Assembly: GCA_910579155.1 (NCBI GenBank)
Contig: CAJTTS010000001.1
Coordinates: 28,369-92,368 of the forward strand
Reading direction: 5' to 3'
From: an uncultured Oscillospiraceae bacterium
Lineage (GTDB): Bacteria > Bacillota_A > Clostridia > Oscillospirales > Oscillospiraceae
DNA length: 64,000 bases
The translations under genes were made by a program, and so were the position numbers. Numbering within the stretch: position 1 is the stretch's first letter; each line of letters begins with the position of its first letter. Positions 22,613 to 31,637 of this stretch are shown in pieces. A model generated the notes under the pieces. It made no database searches, was not told the DNA's origin, and worked only from the letters and a program-made list of their open reading frames with translations.

Positions 22613-24013
22613 CTACAGCCGGAAATAACGCTTCGCGTTGTGATAGCAGATGTCCTCCACCAGAGCGCCCGCCTGCTCCAAATCGTTGGGATACTCCCCG
22701 TTTTCCATCCAGCCCCCCACCAGCTCGCACAGAATGCGGCGGAAATAGGCGTGCCGGGTGTAGCTGAGGAAGGAGCGGGAATCGGTGAGCATCCCGATGA
22801 AGTTGCCCAGCAGGCTCAGGTTGGCCAGACTGGTGAGCTGCTCCCTCATGCCGGTCTTGTTGTCGTTGAACCACCAGGCGCTGCCGTGCTGGAGCTTGCC
22901 GGGGACGCCGGGGCCCTGGAACGCGCCGATCATGGTGTCCAGCAGCTCGTTCTCCCCGGGGTTCAGGCTGTACAGGATGGTGCGGGGCAGGGCGTCCTGG
23001 GCGTACAGCGCGTCCAGCAGGGCGTACAGCGAGCCGGCGCAGTTGACGTTGTTCATGCAGTCAAAGCCGGAGTCCGGCCCCAGCCTGGCGAACATGGCGC
23101 TGTTGGGGTTTCTCATGCAGTTGTAGTGGATCTGCATCACCCAGCCCATGGCGTGGTAGCGCTGGGCGCAGAACAGCAGCAGCGCCGTCTTGAAGCGCTC
23201 GGCCTCTTCCACCGTGACGCCCTGGCCCCCCAGGGCCTTTTTCAGGATGGCGTCCACCTGCTCCCGGCTTGCGCTTCGGAAGGGCACGTAGTCCAGGCCG
23301 TGGTCGGCGGCCCGGCAGCCCGCCTGGTCAAAGGCCTCCATCCGCTGCTCCAGCGCCCGCTCCAGGCTGTCCAGATCCGTGATCTCCACCCCGGCGCTGC
23401 GGCCCAGCTGGGCCAGGAAGTCCGCCCAGCCCGGCTTTTCCAGGTTCAGCGCCTTGTCCGGCCGGAAGGAGGGGGCCACCACCGTGGAGATGGACGGATC
23501 CTCCGCGATGCGCTTGTGCCACGCCAGATCGGACGTGGGGTCGTCGGTGGTGCCCACCATGGCCACGTTGCTTTGGCGGAGGATGCCCCGGACGCTCATA
23601 TCCGGCTGTGCCAGCTTTTTGACGCTCAGATCCCAGACCCCCTGGGCGGTGTCGCCGTTGAGCACGCCCTCATAGCCGAAGTAGGTGCGCAGCTCCAGGT
23701 GGCACCAGTGGTACATGGGGTTGCCGATGGCCCGGGGCAGCGCCTCGGCAAACTTCTGGAACTTCTCCCGCTCCGGGGCGTCCCCGGTGATGTACCGCTC
23801 GTCCACCCCGTTGGAGCGCATCACCCGCCACTTGTAGTGATCCCCCTCCAGCCAGATCTGGTAGATGTTCTCAAACCGGCGGTCCTCAAAGATCTCCCGG
23901 GGATCCACATGGCAGTGGTAGTCGATGATGGGCATTTTCTCTGCGTAGTCGTGGTAGAGCCTCTGGGCGGTGGGGGTGGTCAGCAGAAAGTCTTGATCCA
24001 TAAACGCTCTCAT
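22613..24013 (-). CDS. uxaC: Glucuronate/galacturonate isomerase
   Basis: This is a 466-residue uronate isomerase of usual length. The metal site DYHCHVDP (His33, His35) is at the N-terminus, and conserved segments FEDRRFENIYQIWLEGDHYK and VGTTDDPTSDLAWH follow. It interconverts D-glucuronate with D-fructuronate and D-galacturonate with D-tagaturonate. The partners in this operon (SDR mannonate oxidoreductase and UxuA) point to the glucuronate branch, since no altronate genes are present. The ATG at 24013 follows GAGAGGG. It lies 14 bases after uxuB. Confidence 0.95.
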   Translation of the reverse strand: MRAFMDQDFLLTTPTAQRLYHDYAEKMPIIDYHCHVDPREIFEDRRFENIYQIWLEGDHYKWRVMRSNGVDERYITGDAPEREKFQKFAEALPRAIGNPMYHWCHLELRTYFGYEGVLNGDTAQGVWDLSVKKLAQPDMSVRGILRQSNVAMVGTTDDPTSDLAWHKRIAEDPSISTVVAPSFRPDKALNLEKPGWADFLAQLGRSAGVEITDLDSLERALEQRMEAFDQAGCRAADHGLDYVPFRSASREQVDAILKKALGGQGVTVEEAERFKTALLLFCAQRYHAMGWVMQIHYNCMRNPNSAMFARLGPDSGFDCMNNVNCAGSLYALLDALYAQDALPRTILYSLNPGENELLDTMIGAFQGPGVPGKLQHGSAWWFNDNKTGMREQLTSLANLSLLGNFIGMLTDSRSFLSYTRHAYFRRILCELVGGWMENGEYPNDLEQAGALVEDICYHNAKRYFRL

Positions 24014-24027
24014 GCCAGGCCCTCTCG

Positions 24028-24873
24028 TCACACGCCGGAGTAGGCGGAAAAGCCCGCGTCGATGGGCAGCACCACGCCGGTGATGGCGGAGGCGGCCTTG
24101 TCGTCGCACAGGAAGAACACGCCGCCCAGCAGCTCCTCGCTCTCCACGTAGCGGCCCATGGGGGTGCCGTTCAGAATCTTGGCGGAACGGGCGGTGGGGG
24201 TGCCGTCCTCGTTAAATAACAGCCCGCGGTTTTGGTTTCCAATAAGGAAGCCCGGCGCAATGGCGTTGCAGCGGATGCCGGCGCCCGCGAAGTGGGTGGC
24301 CAGCCACTGGGTGAAGTTGGACACCGCCGCCTTGGCCCCGGAGTAGGCGGGGATCTTGGTCAGCGGGATGTAGGCGTTCATGGAGCTGACGTTCAAAATG
24401 CAGCCGCTTTTGCGCTCCACCATGTCCTTGGCAAAGGCCTGGGTGGGCAGGAGCGTGCCCTGGAAGTTCAGCTTAAAGACAAAGTCCACGCCCCCCGCGT
24501 CCAGATCGAAGAAGGTCTTTTGCCCGTCCTGGGCTTCGTGCTGGTATTCGTTGTCGGTGGTGGCTCGGGCGTTGTTGCCGCCCGCGCCGTTCACCAGGAT
24601 ATCGCAGGGGCCCAGATCCTTCAGCACCCGCTGGTGGACGGCCTCCAGAGCCTCCGGCTCCAGCACGTTGGCTTTGTATCCCTCGCAGACAAAGCCCTCG
24701 GCCCTGCACTCGGCGGCCAGCTTCTTCACCGCTTCTTCGTTCAAGTCCAGGGCGGCCACCTTGGCCCCCGCCTGGGCAAAGGCCCGGGCCATGATGCCGC
24801 ACAGCACCCCACCCGCGCCGGTGACGACCACCACTTTGCCGGAAAAGTCAACCTTCAACGGTAAATCCATCAT
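24028..24873 (-). CDS. uxuB: D-mannonate oxidoreductase (fructuronate reductase), SDR type
   Basis: This is a 281-residue SDR. The cofactor motif TGAGGVLCG begins at residue 18, NGAGG is at 95-99, and the catalytic Ser164, Tyr177 and Lys181 (YSGAK) are present. It has the long insertion after NGAGGNNARATTDNE seen in Bacillus YjmF-type enzymes. These replace the unrelated long-chain UxuB of enterics and reduce D-fructuronate to D-mannonate. The assignment rests on family pattern and position between uxuA and uxaC. GGAGG precedes the double ATG. Confidence 0.88.
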   Translation of the reverse strand: MMDLPLKVDFSGKVVVVTGAGGVLCGIMARAFAQAGAKVAALDLNEEAVKKLAAECRAEGFVCEGYKANVLEPEALEAVHQRVLKDLGPCDILVNGAGGNNARATTDNEYQHEAQDGQKTFFDLDAGGVDFVFKLNFQGTLLPTQAFAKDMVERKSGCILNVSSMNAYIPLTKIPAYSGAKAAVSNFTQWLATHFAGAGIRCNAIAPGFLIGNQNRGLLFNEDGTPTARSAKILNGTPMGRYVESEELLGGVFFLCDDKAASAITGVVLPIDAGFSAYSGV

Positions 24874-24906
24874 CGTGATTCCTCCATTTTATTATTCTGC
24901 CTGTAA

Positions 24907-24977
24907 GGGCCGCCGTCCTCGGCGGCCCGTTTTTCAGGGTGCTACCGATCCCAGCGGGACGGCGAGGATGCCGTCCC
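24907..24977. repeat. Double-hairpin intergenic element between uxuA and uxuB
   Basis: Two perfect GC-rich hairpins lie close together: GGGCCGCCG/CGGCGGCCC (24907-24928, followed on the plus strand by GTTTTT) and GGGACGGC/GCCGTCCC (24956-24977). The form resembles REP-like palindromic repeats. In the operon it could dampen transcription or stabilise the upstream mRNA. Confidence 0.6.
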
Positions 24978-24987
24978 CTACGGGCAA

Positions 24988-26070
24988 TCATTTTTCGTCA
25001 AATTTATCCAAAGAATCCCACACGCCCAGCATATACATCACGCCCAGGGCCCGGTCATACAGGCCGTAGCCGGGGCGGCAGGTGCCCGGACCCTCGCCCC
25101 ACAGGTGCCGGCCGTGGTCGGGCCGGATGTAGCCCTCCCAGCCCGCGTCGTGGTAGGCTTTCAGGATGTCCAGAATGCCGGTGTCGCCGCAGCAGTCCCG
25201 GTGGGCCGCCTCGGAGAAGTCCCCATTGGGGAAGTGTTTTACGTTGCGGATGTGGGCGAAGGCGATGCGGTCGCAGTGCTTGCGCACGATGTCCGCCACG
25301 TTGTTCTTCGGGTCTGCGTTCAGGCTGCCGGAGCACAGGGTCAGGCAGTTATAGGGGTCGTCCACCATGGACAGGAAGCGGTCGATGGATGGCCCGTCCA
25401 CCAGCAGCCGGGGCAGGCCGAAGATGTCCCAGGGGGGATCGTCCATGTGCACCGCCATCTTGATGTCGCACTCATGGCAGGTGGGCATGATGGCCTCCAG
25501 GAAGTACTTGAAGTTGTCCCACAGCTTCTCCTTAGTGACGGGGCGGTACTTCTCAAACAGCTCGTCCAGCTTCGCCATCCGCGACCGCTCCCAGCCCGGG
25601 AACGTCATGTGGTACTTTTCCGTGAAGGACATGACGTAGTCTGCCATCTCCCGGGGATCCTGCTTGATTTTTGCCGCCTCGTAATAGAGGGCGGTGGAGC
25701 CGTCCCCCACGGGGTGGAACAGGTCGGTGCGGGTCCAGTCGAACACCGGCATGAAGTTGTAGCAGATCACCTTCACCCCGAAGGGCGCCAGGTTGCGGAT
25801 AGTCTGCTTGTAGTTCTCGATATACTGGTCCCGGGTGGGAAGGCCGATCTTGATGTCGTCGTGGACGTTCACCGACTCCACCACGTCCATGTTGAAGCCG
25901 TACTCGTCCAGCTGCTTCTTGACGGCGGCGATCTCGTCGGGCTGCCACACCTCCCCCGGCATCTTGTCGTGGAGCGCCCAGACGATGCCCTCCACCCCCG
26001 GGATCTGCTTGATGTCGGACAGCTTGATCTGATCGTTGCCCTCGCCGTACCAGCGCCAGGTCATTTTCAT
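24988..26070 (-). CDS. uxuA: D-mannonate dehydratase
   Basis: This is a 360-residue protein of the length seen in Firmicutes. It starts MKMTWRWYGEGNDQIKLSDI and carries the metal-binding stretches ICYNFMPVFDWTRTD, MAVHMDDPPWDIFGLPRL and a C-terminal RPDHGRHLWGE. It dehydrates D-mannonate to 2-keto-3-deoxygluconate for KdgK. GGAGGAG lies upstream of the ATG. It is separated from uxuB by 114 bases containing the double hairpin and from the transketolase gene by 41 bases. Confidence 0.97.
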   Translation of the reverse strand: MKMTWRWYGEGNDQIKLSDIKQIPGVEGIVWALHDKMPGEVWQPDEIAAVKKQLDEYGFNMDVVESVNVHDDIKIGLPTRDQYIENYKQTIRNLAPFGVKVICYNFMPVFDWTRTDLFHPVGDGSTALYYEAAKIKQDPREMADYVMSFTEKYHMTFPGWERSRMAKLDELFEKYRPVTKEKLWDNFKYFLEAIMPTCHECDIKMAVHMDDPPWDIFGLPRLLVDGPSIDRFLSMVDDPYNCLTLCSGSLNADPKNNVADIVRKHCDRIAFAHIRNVKHFPNGDFSEAAHRDCCGDTGILDILKAYHDAGWEGYIRPDHGRHLWGEGPGTCRPGYGLYDRALGVMYMLGVWDSLDKFDEK

Positions 26071-26111
26071 GCGATTTTCTCCTCCAATAAGGTCTTATGT
26101 AGTTAGCCAAA

Positions 26112-27047
26112 TCAGCCATGCGCCGCTTCCGCAATATGCCCCGCACACAACCCGAACTGCTCCAACAGTGCCCCGGCAGGGCCGGAGTGTCCGAACTCGT
26201 CGTTGACGCCGATGCGCTCCACAGGGCAGGGCAAGCCGTGCTTTGCGATGACGGCGCACACCGCCTCGCCCAGTCCGCCGATGATGGAGTGCTCCTCACA
26301 GGTGACGAGCCTGCCGCACTCCTTTGCCGCTTTCAGTACCAGACCCTCGTCCAGCGGCTTGATGGTGGCCATGTCGATGACACGGGCGCTGATACCCTGC
26401 TGGGCCAGCAGCTCGGCAGCTTCCAGCGCCTCCGCCACCAGCAGGCCGTTGGCAATGAGGGCCACATCGGAACCCTCCCGCAGGACTTCACCTTTCCCAA
26501 TCTCAAAAGTGAAACGGTCTGCGTCGTGGATGACCGGCGCGCCGTACCGGCTGAACCGCATATAGACGGGGCCTTGGTGCTCATAGGCGGCCCACACCAT
26601 GGCTTTGGTCTCCACGTCGTCTGCCGGTGACATCACCACCATGCCGGGGATGGAGCGCATCAGCGCAAAGTCCTCACAGCACTGGTGGCTGGCCCCGTCC
26701 TCGCCTACGGAGATGCCGCCATGGGTGGCGCCGATCTTCACGTTCAGGTGGGGGTAACCGATGGAGTTGCGCACCTGCTCAAAGGCCCGCCCCGCCGCGA
26801 ACATGGCAAAGCTGCTGGCAAAGGGCACATACCCCGTGGTAGACAGCCCCGCCGCCACGCACATCATGTCGCTCTCCGCGATGCCGCAGTCAAAGTGGCG
26901 GTCTGGGAACGCCTTTTTGAAGATCTCCGTCTTGGTGGCGTTGGCCAGGTCGGCGTCCAGCACCACCACATCGGGATGGGCTGCCCCCAATTCCTTCAGC
27001 GTCTCGCCGTAGCTCTGCCGGGTGGCGACTTTTTTCACATCTGCCAT
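26112..27047 (-). CDS. Transketolase, C-terminal subunit
   Basis: This is a 311-residue protein with the pyrimidine-binding and C-terminal domains of a split transketolase. The catalytic Glu is in FDCGIAESDMMCVAAGL, followed by GATHGGISVGEDGASHQ and a C-terminal domain ending near GLCAGHIAEA. It pairs with the N-terminal subunit encoded immediately upstream, one base apart. Together they would transfer two-carbon units among pentose phosphates, linking xylulose-5-phosphate made by this operon to glycolysis. Confidence 0.93.
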   Translation of the reverse strand: MADVKKVATRQSYGETLKELGAAHPDVVVLDADLANATKTEIFKKAFPDRHFDCGIAESDMMCVAAGLSTTGYVPFASSFAMFAAGRAFEQVRNSIGYPHLNVKIGATHGGISVGEDGASHQCCEDFALMRSIPGMVVMSPADDVETKAMVWAAYEHQGPVYMRFSRYGAPVIHDADRFTFEIGKGEVLREGSDVALIANGLLVAEALEAAELLAQQGISARVIDMATIKPLDEGLVLKAAKECGRLVTCEEHSIIGGLGEAVCAVIAKHGLPCPVERIGVNDEFGHSGPAGALLEQFGLCAGHIAEAAHG

Positions 27048-27048
27048 T

Positions 27049-27894
27049 TCAAACCGCCTCCAGTTCCGCCAGCTGAGCGCTCAGCTCCGCCATGCCCCGG
27101 GCATACTCCTCGTCGTTGGGGGCCTTGCCGTGCCAGCCCACCTGACCCTCCATGTAGCTCACGCCCTTGCCCTTGGTCGTCTCCAGCACGATGGCGGAGG
27201 GCTTGCCCTTGATCTGCCGGGCAGCGTCAAAGGCCTTTTCCATAGCCTGGAAGTCGTGTCCGTCGATCTGGAACACATTCAGCCCAAAGGCCCGCAGTTT
27301 ATCCGGGATGGAGCCCAGCCCCATCACTTTCTCGTTGGGGCCGTCGATTTGGAGGCCGTTGTGGTCGATAATGACTCCCAGGTTATCCAGCTTGTAGTGG
27401 GCCGCGAACATCAGCGCCTCCCAGACTTGGCCCTCCTGCATCTCGCCGTCGCCCAGCAGGGTGTACACCCGGGCGGGGCTGCCCTGCTTTTTCAGCCCCA
27501 AGGCCATGCCGCAGGCGCAGGACACGCCCTGCCCCAGCGACCCGGTAGACATATCCACGCCGGGGACGGTGTTCATGTTGGGGTGGCCCTGCAAGTAGCT
27601 GCCGATATGGCGCAGGGTGGGCAGGTCGTCCACCGGGAAAAACCCCCGGTTGGCCAGTGCTGAATACAGCCCCGGCGCGGTGTGGCCCTTGGACAGCACA
27701 AAACGGTCACGCTCGGGTATTTTTGGCTGCTTGGGATCGATGTTCAATTCCTTGAAGTACAGGTAGGTGAACACGTCGGAGGCGGACAGGCTGCCGCCGG
27801 GGTGCCCCGCCTTGGCCCCATGGGTAGCGGTGAGCACGCCCATGCGCACTTTGCAGGCGGCGATTTGCAGCCGTTTTTCCTCATTCTTTGTCAT
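27049..27894 (-). CDS. Transketolase, N-terminal subunit
   Basis: This is a 281-residue thiamine-diphosphate-binding half of a split transketolase. It shows AKAGHPGGSLSASDV, the conserved SKGHTAPGLYSAL, MSTGSLGQG, and the cofactor motif GDGEMQEGQVWEAL...DHNGLQ. The ATG at 27894 with AAGGAG is chosen, because the longer open frame upstream overlaps the epimerase gene. It acts with the downstream C-terminal subunit. Confidence 0.93.
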   Translation of the reverse strand: MTKNEEKRLQIAACKVRMGVLTATHGAKAGHPGGSLSASDVFTYLYFKELNIDPKQPKIPERDRFVLSKGHTAPGLYSALANRGFFPVDDLPTLRHIGSYLQGHPNMNTVPGVDMSTGSLGQGVSCACGMALGLKKQGSPARVYTLLGDGEMQEGQVWEALMFAAHYKLDNLGVIIDHNGLQIDGPNEKVMGLGSIPDKLRAFGLNVFQIDGHDFQAMEKAFDAARQIKGKPSAIVLETTKGKGVSYMEGQVGWHGKAPNDEEYARGMAELSAQLAELEAV

Positions 27895-27910
27895 AGTTAG
27901 GATCTCCTTT

Positions 27911-28609
27911 TCAGCCTTGACCATAGTAAGCTCCTGGGCCATGCTTTCGGAAGTAGTGTTTATCCTGGATGCGTTGGGGGGCGGGGGCGGCGGAGGGCCG
28001 CACCTGCCGGGTGAGCAGGGCCATCTTCGCCACCTCCTCCAGCACCACCGCATGGTACACCGCTTGGGCCGGGTCTTTGCCCCAGGTGAAGGGCCCGTGG
28101 CTGGCACAGATCACGCCGGGGACGGCGGTGGGCTCGATGCACCGCTCCTGGAAAGTCTCGATGATAACTACGCCCGTGTTTTTCTCGTAATCCTCCTCCA
28201 GCTCCCCCTGGGTCAGGTGGCGGGCGCAGGGGATGGAGCCGTAGAAGTAGTCAGCGTGGGTGGTGCCGAAGCAGGGGATGTCCTCCCCCGCCTGGGCCCA
28301 GGCCACCGCGTGGGGGCTGTGGGTGTGGACAATGCCGCCGATGCCGGGGAACGCCTTGTAAAGTTCGATGTGGGTCTTGGTGTCGCTGGAGGGCTTCCAT
28401 CTGCCCTCCACCCGTTCCCCGGTCTCCAGGCTTACCACCACCATGTCGTCGGCGGTCATGCCGCCGTACTCCACCCCTGAGGGCTTGATGACCATCAGGC
28501 CCTTTTCGCGATCCACTCCGGACACATTGCCCCAGGTGAAGGTGACGAGACCGTGTTTGGGAAGCAATAAATTGGCCTCACAGACCGCTTTTTTCAGTTC
28601 TTCCTGCAT
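27911..28609 (-). CDS. araD: L-ribulose-5-phosphate 4-epimerase
   Basis: This is a 232-residue class II aldolase-fold epimerase. Its signatures are [23 protein letters not shown], the zinc ligands in [11 protein letters not shown] and the second histidine in [11 protein letters not shown]. It converts L-ribulose-5-phosphate to D-xylulose-5-phosphate. GGAGGTG lies within the end of araB, whose stop codon directly abuts the araD ATG, so translation is coupled. Confidence 0.95.
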   Translation of the reverse strand: MQEELKKAVCEANLLLPKHGLVTFTWGNVSGVDREKGLMVIKPSGVEYGGMTADDMVVVSLETGERVEGRWKPSSDTKTHIELYKAFPGIGGIVHTHSPHAVAWAQAGEDIPCFGTTHADYFYGSIPCARHLTQGELEEDYEKNTGVVIIETFQERCIEPTAVPGVICASHGPFTWGKDPAQAVYHAVVLEEVAKMALLTRQVRPSAAPAPQRIQDKHYFRKHGPGAYYGQG

Positions 28610-30139
28610 TTACAGCACCTCCACCGCTTTACACTCCACGTGGAGCAAAGCCTGATACCGCTCCATGTAGGCGTTGAAGCCGTCCACCGTCTCTCCGTCC
28701 GGCTCGACGGTGGAGCCGGACACGCCCGCGAATACGTGCTTGTTCAAGTAGTCCTCCAACGTCTCGCCGTCCGATTTCCACACCCGATAGGCGGCCAGCA
28801 GCGCCATACCGTAGGGGCCGCCCTCCCCGGCGGTGTCCATGCAGGTCACCGGGGCGCTGCAGGCGGCGGCCAGATACTTCTGGCCCACCAGCGGGGTTTT
28901 GAACAGCCCACCGTGGCCGGTCAGCGAGTCGATAGCAACCCCCTCCGCCGCCAGGATGTCCATACCGATTTTCAGCGTGGCCAGGGTGGAGTAGAGCTGG
29001 GCGCGGAAGAAGTTGGCCAGGGTGAATCTGCTCTCCGGCATCCGCACTACCAGGGGCCGCCCCGCATCCATGTGGGTGACGCCCTCCCCCGCCAGATAGT
29101 TGCAGACGGTAACGCCGCCGCAGTCCGGATCGCCGTCCAGGCTCTTTTGGTACAGCCGGGTGAACAGCTCGCCGGCGGGGGGCGCGGCCCCGAACAGCTC
29201 CGCCGTCTCCCGCAGCACCCCAGCCCAGGCATTGGTATCGTTGGTACAGTTGTTGCAGTGCACCATGGCCACCGGAGCCCCGGTGGGGGTGGTGACCAGG
29301 TCGATCTCCTCATAGACCTTGGACAGCGGCCGTTCCAGCACCACCATGGAGAAGATGGAGGTGCCCGCCGACACGTTGCCCGTCCGGGGGGCCACGGCGT
29401 TGGTGGCGGCCATGCCGGTGCCCGCGTCGCCCTCGGCGGGGGCAAAGGGGATGCCAGGAGTAAGCAGGTTGTCCAGCAGGGCCGCGCCCCGTTCGGTGAG
29501 CGCGCCCGCGTCCGCGCCGGCAGAGAGAACCCGGGGCAGTACATTTGCCAGCGTCCAGGGCAAATCGCGGGACTTCACCAACCCGTTAAACTTCTCCATC
29601 ATTTCCCCGTCGTAGTCCAGGGCCTTGCTGTTGATGGGGAACATACCGCTGGCTTCGCCCACACCCACGGCGTTGACGCCGGTGAGCATATAATGGACGT
29701 ACCCCGCCAGGGTGGTGATGTGGGCAATCTGGGGAACGTGGGGTTCCTCGTTCAGAATGGCCTGGTAGAGGTGGGCGATGGACCACCTCTGGGGAATGTT
29801 GAAGCCGAACAGGGCCGTCAATTCCGCCGCCGCTTGCCCCGTGATGGTGTTCTGCCAGGTGCGGAAGGGCGTCAGCAGGTTCCAGTCCACGTCAAAAGCC
29901 AGATAGCCGTGCATCATGCCGGATATGCCCATGGCGCAGACGGTCTCCCGGTGCTCTACCCCGGACAGGGTGGCCTTCAGGCCCTTCCACACCTCGTCCA
30001 GGGAGTAGGTCCACACGCCATTTTCGTAGCTGGACGCCCAGATGTAGTCCCCGGAGGACACAGGGGTATGCTGTCCATCGACGGCCACTGCCTTGATGCG
30101 GGTGGAACCCAATTCGATGCCAAGACAAAGTTTTTCCAT
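28610..30139 (-). CDS. araB: L-ribulokinase-type FGGY carbohydrate kinase
   Basis: This is a 509-residue FGGY kinase. The N-terminal phosphate loop is GIELGSTRIKAV, SGMMHGYLAF and RTWQNTIT follow, then GNVSAGTSIFSMV and a C-terminal ATPase half. Position between an arabinose/fucose-type isomerase and araD indicates L-ribulose phosphorylation. It is not the classical AraB in detail, so a related ketose cannot be excluded. A TTG three codons earlier overlaps the isomerase stop, and the ATG at 30139 is taken as start. The chimeric pseudogene at 19.5 kb derives from a relative. Confidence 0.85.
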   Translation of the reverse strand: MEKLCLGIELGSTRIKAVAVDGQHTPVSSGDYIWASSYENGVWTYSLDEVWKGLKATLSGVEHRETVCAMGISGMMHGYLAFDVDWNLLTPFRTWQNTITGQAAAELTALFGFNIPQRWSIAHLYQAILNEEPHVPQIAHITTLAGYVHYMLTGVNAVGVGEASGMFPINSKALDYDGEMMEKFNGLVKSRDLPWTLANVLPRVLSAGADAGALTERGAALLDNLLTPGIPFAPAEGDAGTGMAATNAVAPRTGNVSAGTSIFSMVVLERPLSKVYEEIDLVTTPTGAPVAMVHCNNCTNDTNAWAGVLRETAELFGAAPPAGELFTRLYQKSLDGDPDCGGVTVCNYLAGEGVTHMDAGRPLVVRMPESRFTLANFFRAQLYSTLATLKIGMDILAAEGVAIDSLTGHGGLFKTPLVGQKYLAAACSAPVTCMDTAGEGGPYGMALLAAYRVWKSDGETLEDYLNKHVFAGVSGSTVEPDGETVDGFNAYMERYQALLHVECKAVEVL

Positions 30140-30144
30140 GGCGC

Positions 30145-31620
30145 TCAACCCCAGGGGTTCTCGGTGGGATAGGGCAGGGATTTGGGCTGATTATAGGCGA
30201 TATCCTGCACCCCCAGGAACTTGAACACCTCGAACAGCGCCTTGCCGTAGTGGCCAAAGGCCACCGCCCCGTGGTGGGGGTAGCGCTTCTGGATCAGCAC
30301 ATGGCGGTAAAACCGGCCCATCTCGTGGATGGCAAACACGCCGATTCCGCCGAAGCTGCCGGTCTTGACGGGCAGCACCTCGCCCTGGGCGATGTAGGAG
30401 CGGAGATTTCCCTCGCTGTCGCACTGGAGGCGGTAGAAGGTGATGTCAGAGGGCGCAATGTCCGCCTCCAGGGTACCACGGGTGAAGTCGGGGTCGCTGT
30501 CCTGGGGCTCCAGCAGGCGGTGCTGGATGAGCTGGTACTTCACCGCCCGGTCTGCGCACAGCTTGCAGGCGGGGGTGTTGCCGCAGTGGAAGCCCATGAA
30601 GGTGTCGGTGAGCTGGTAGTCGTATCTGCCCTTGATCTGCTCCTCCCACATCTGGGCCGGGACGGAGTTGTTGATGTCCAGCAGGGTCACGGCGTCGCCG
30701 GACACACAAGCCCCGATGTACTCGCTGAGTGCGCCGTAGATGTCAACCTCGCAGGCCACGGGAATGCCACGGGCCGCCAGCCGGGAGTTGACGTAGCAGG
30801 GCTCAAACCCGAACTGGCTGGGGAATGCGGGCCAGCACTTGTCGGCGAAGGCCACGTACTTGCGGCTGCCCTTGTGGTTCTCCGCCCAATCGAGGAGGGT
30901 CAGCTCGAACTGGGCCATGCGCTCGCCCAAATCGGGATAGTAGCGGCCCTCGCCCATTTCCTCGGCCATTTCCGCACAGATGGCAGGGATCCGGGGGTCG
31001 CCTGCGTGCTCCTTGTAGCTCACCAGCAGATCCAACTCGGAGTTCTCCTCGATCTCCACGCCGATCTCGTACAGGCCCTTGATGGGGGCGTTGCAGGCGA
31101 AAAAATCCTGGGGACGGGGGCCGAAGGTGATGATCTTCAGGTTTTTCACACCGATGACCGCCCTTGCGATGGGCACGAAGTCCGCAATCATTTTGGTGAT
31201 GTCCTCCGCCGTGCCCACGGGGTACTCCGGGATGTAGCCCTTCAGATGGCGCATCCCCAGGTTGTAGGAGCAGTTGAGCATACCGCAGTAGGCGTCGCCG
31301 CGCCCATTGATGAGGTCGCCGTCCCCCTCGGCGGCGGCCACGAACATACAGGGGCCGTCAAAGTTTTTGGCAATGAGGGTCTCGGGGGTCTCGGGGCCGA
31401 AATTGCCCAGGAACACCACCAGGGCGTTGCAGCCGTGCTCGTTCACATCGGCCAAGGCTTTCAGCATATCCAGCTCGTTCTCAACGGTGACAGGGCACTC
31501 GTAGAGGTCGCCCGCATAGGCGGCTTTGATGGCGGCGCGGCGCTTCTCGCTCAGGGCGATGGGGAAGCAGTCCCGGGAGACAGCGATGAGGCCAAGTTTT
31601 ACGTCAGGGATGTTTTTCAT
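30145..31620 (-). CDS. L-fucose/L-arabinose isomerase family protein
   Basis: This is a 491-residue ketol-isomerase of the FucI/AraA fold. It begins LGLIAVSRDCFPIALSEKRR and has NALVVFLGNFGPETPE, ENSELDLLV and C-terminal RHVLIQKRYPHHGAVAFGH. In this operon, ahead of ribulokinase and ribulose-phosphate epimerase, it most likely converts L-arabinose to L-ribulose. The family also contains fucose and other aldose isomerases, so specificity is inferred. AGGAGG precedes the ATG. Its end is nearly fused to araB. Confidence 0.88.
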   Translation of the reverse strand: MKNIPDVKLGLIAVSRDCFPIALSEKRRAAIKAAYAGDLYECPVTVENELDMLKALADVNEHGCNALVVFLGNFGPETPETLIAKNFDGPCMFVAAAEGDGDLINGRGDAYCGMLNCSYNLGMRHLKGYIPEYPVGTAEDITKMIADFVPIARAVIGVKNLKIITFGPRPQDFFACNAPIKGLYEIGVEIEENSELDLLVSYKEHAGDPRIPAICAEMAEEMGEGRYYPDLGERMAQFELTLLDWAENHKGSRKYVAFADKCWPAFPSQFGFEPCYVNSRLAARGIPVACEVDIYGALSEYIGACVSGDAVTLLDINNSVPAQMWEEQIKGRYDYQLTDTFMGFHCGNTPACKLCADRAVKYQLIQHRLLEPQDSDPDFTRGTLEADIAPSDITFYRLQCDSEGNLRSYIAQGEVLPVKTGSFGGIGVFAIHEMGRFYRHVLIQKRYPHHGAVAFGHYGKALFEVFKFLGVQDIAYNQPKSLPYPTENPWG

Positions 31621-31637
31621 GATGTTTTCCTCCTATA

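Noticed and set aside
21940..22874. Long N-terminal extension of the KDPG aldolase frame
   Set aside because: The upstream 94 codons are out-of-frame uxaC sequence. AAAGGAGG and family length fix the start at 22592.
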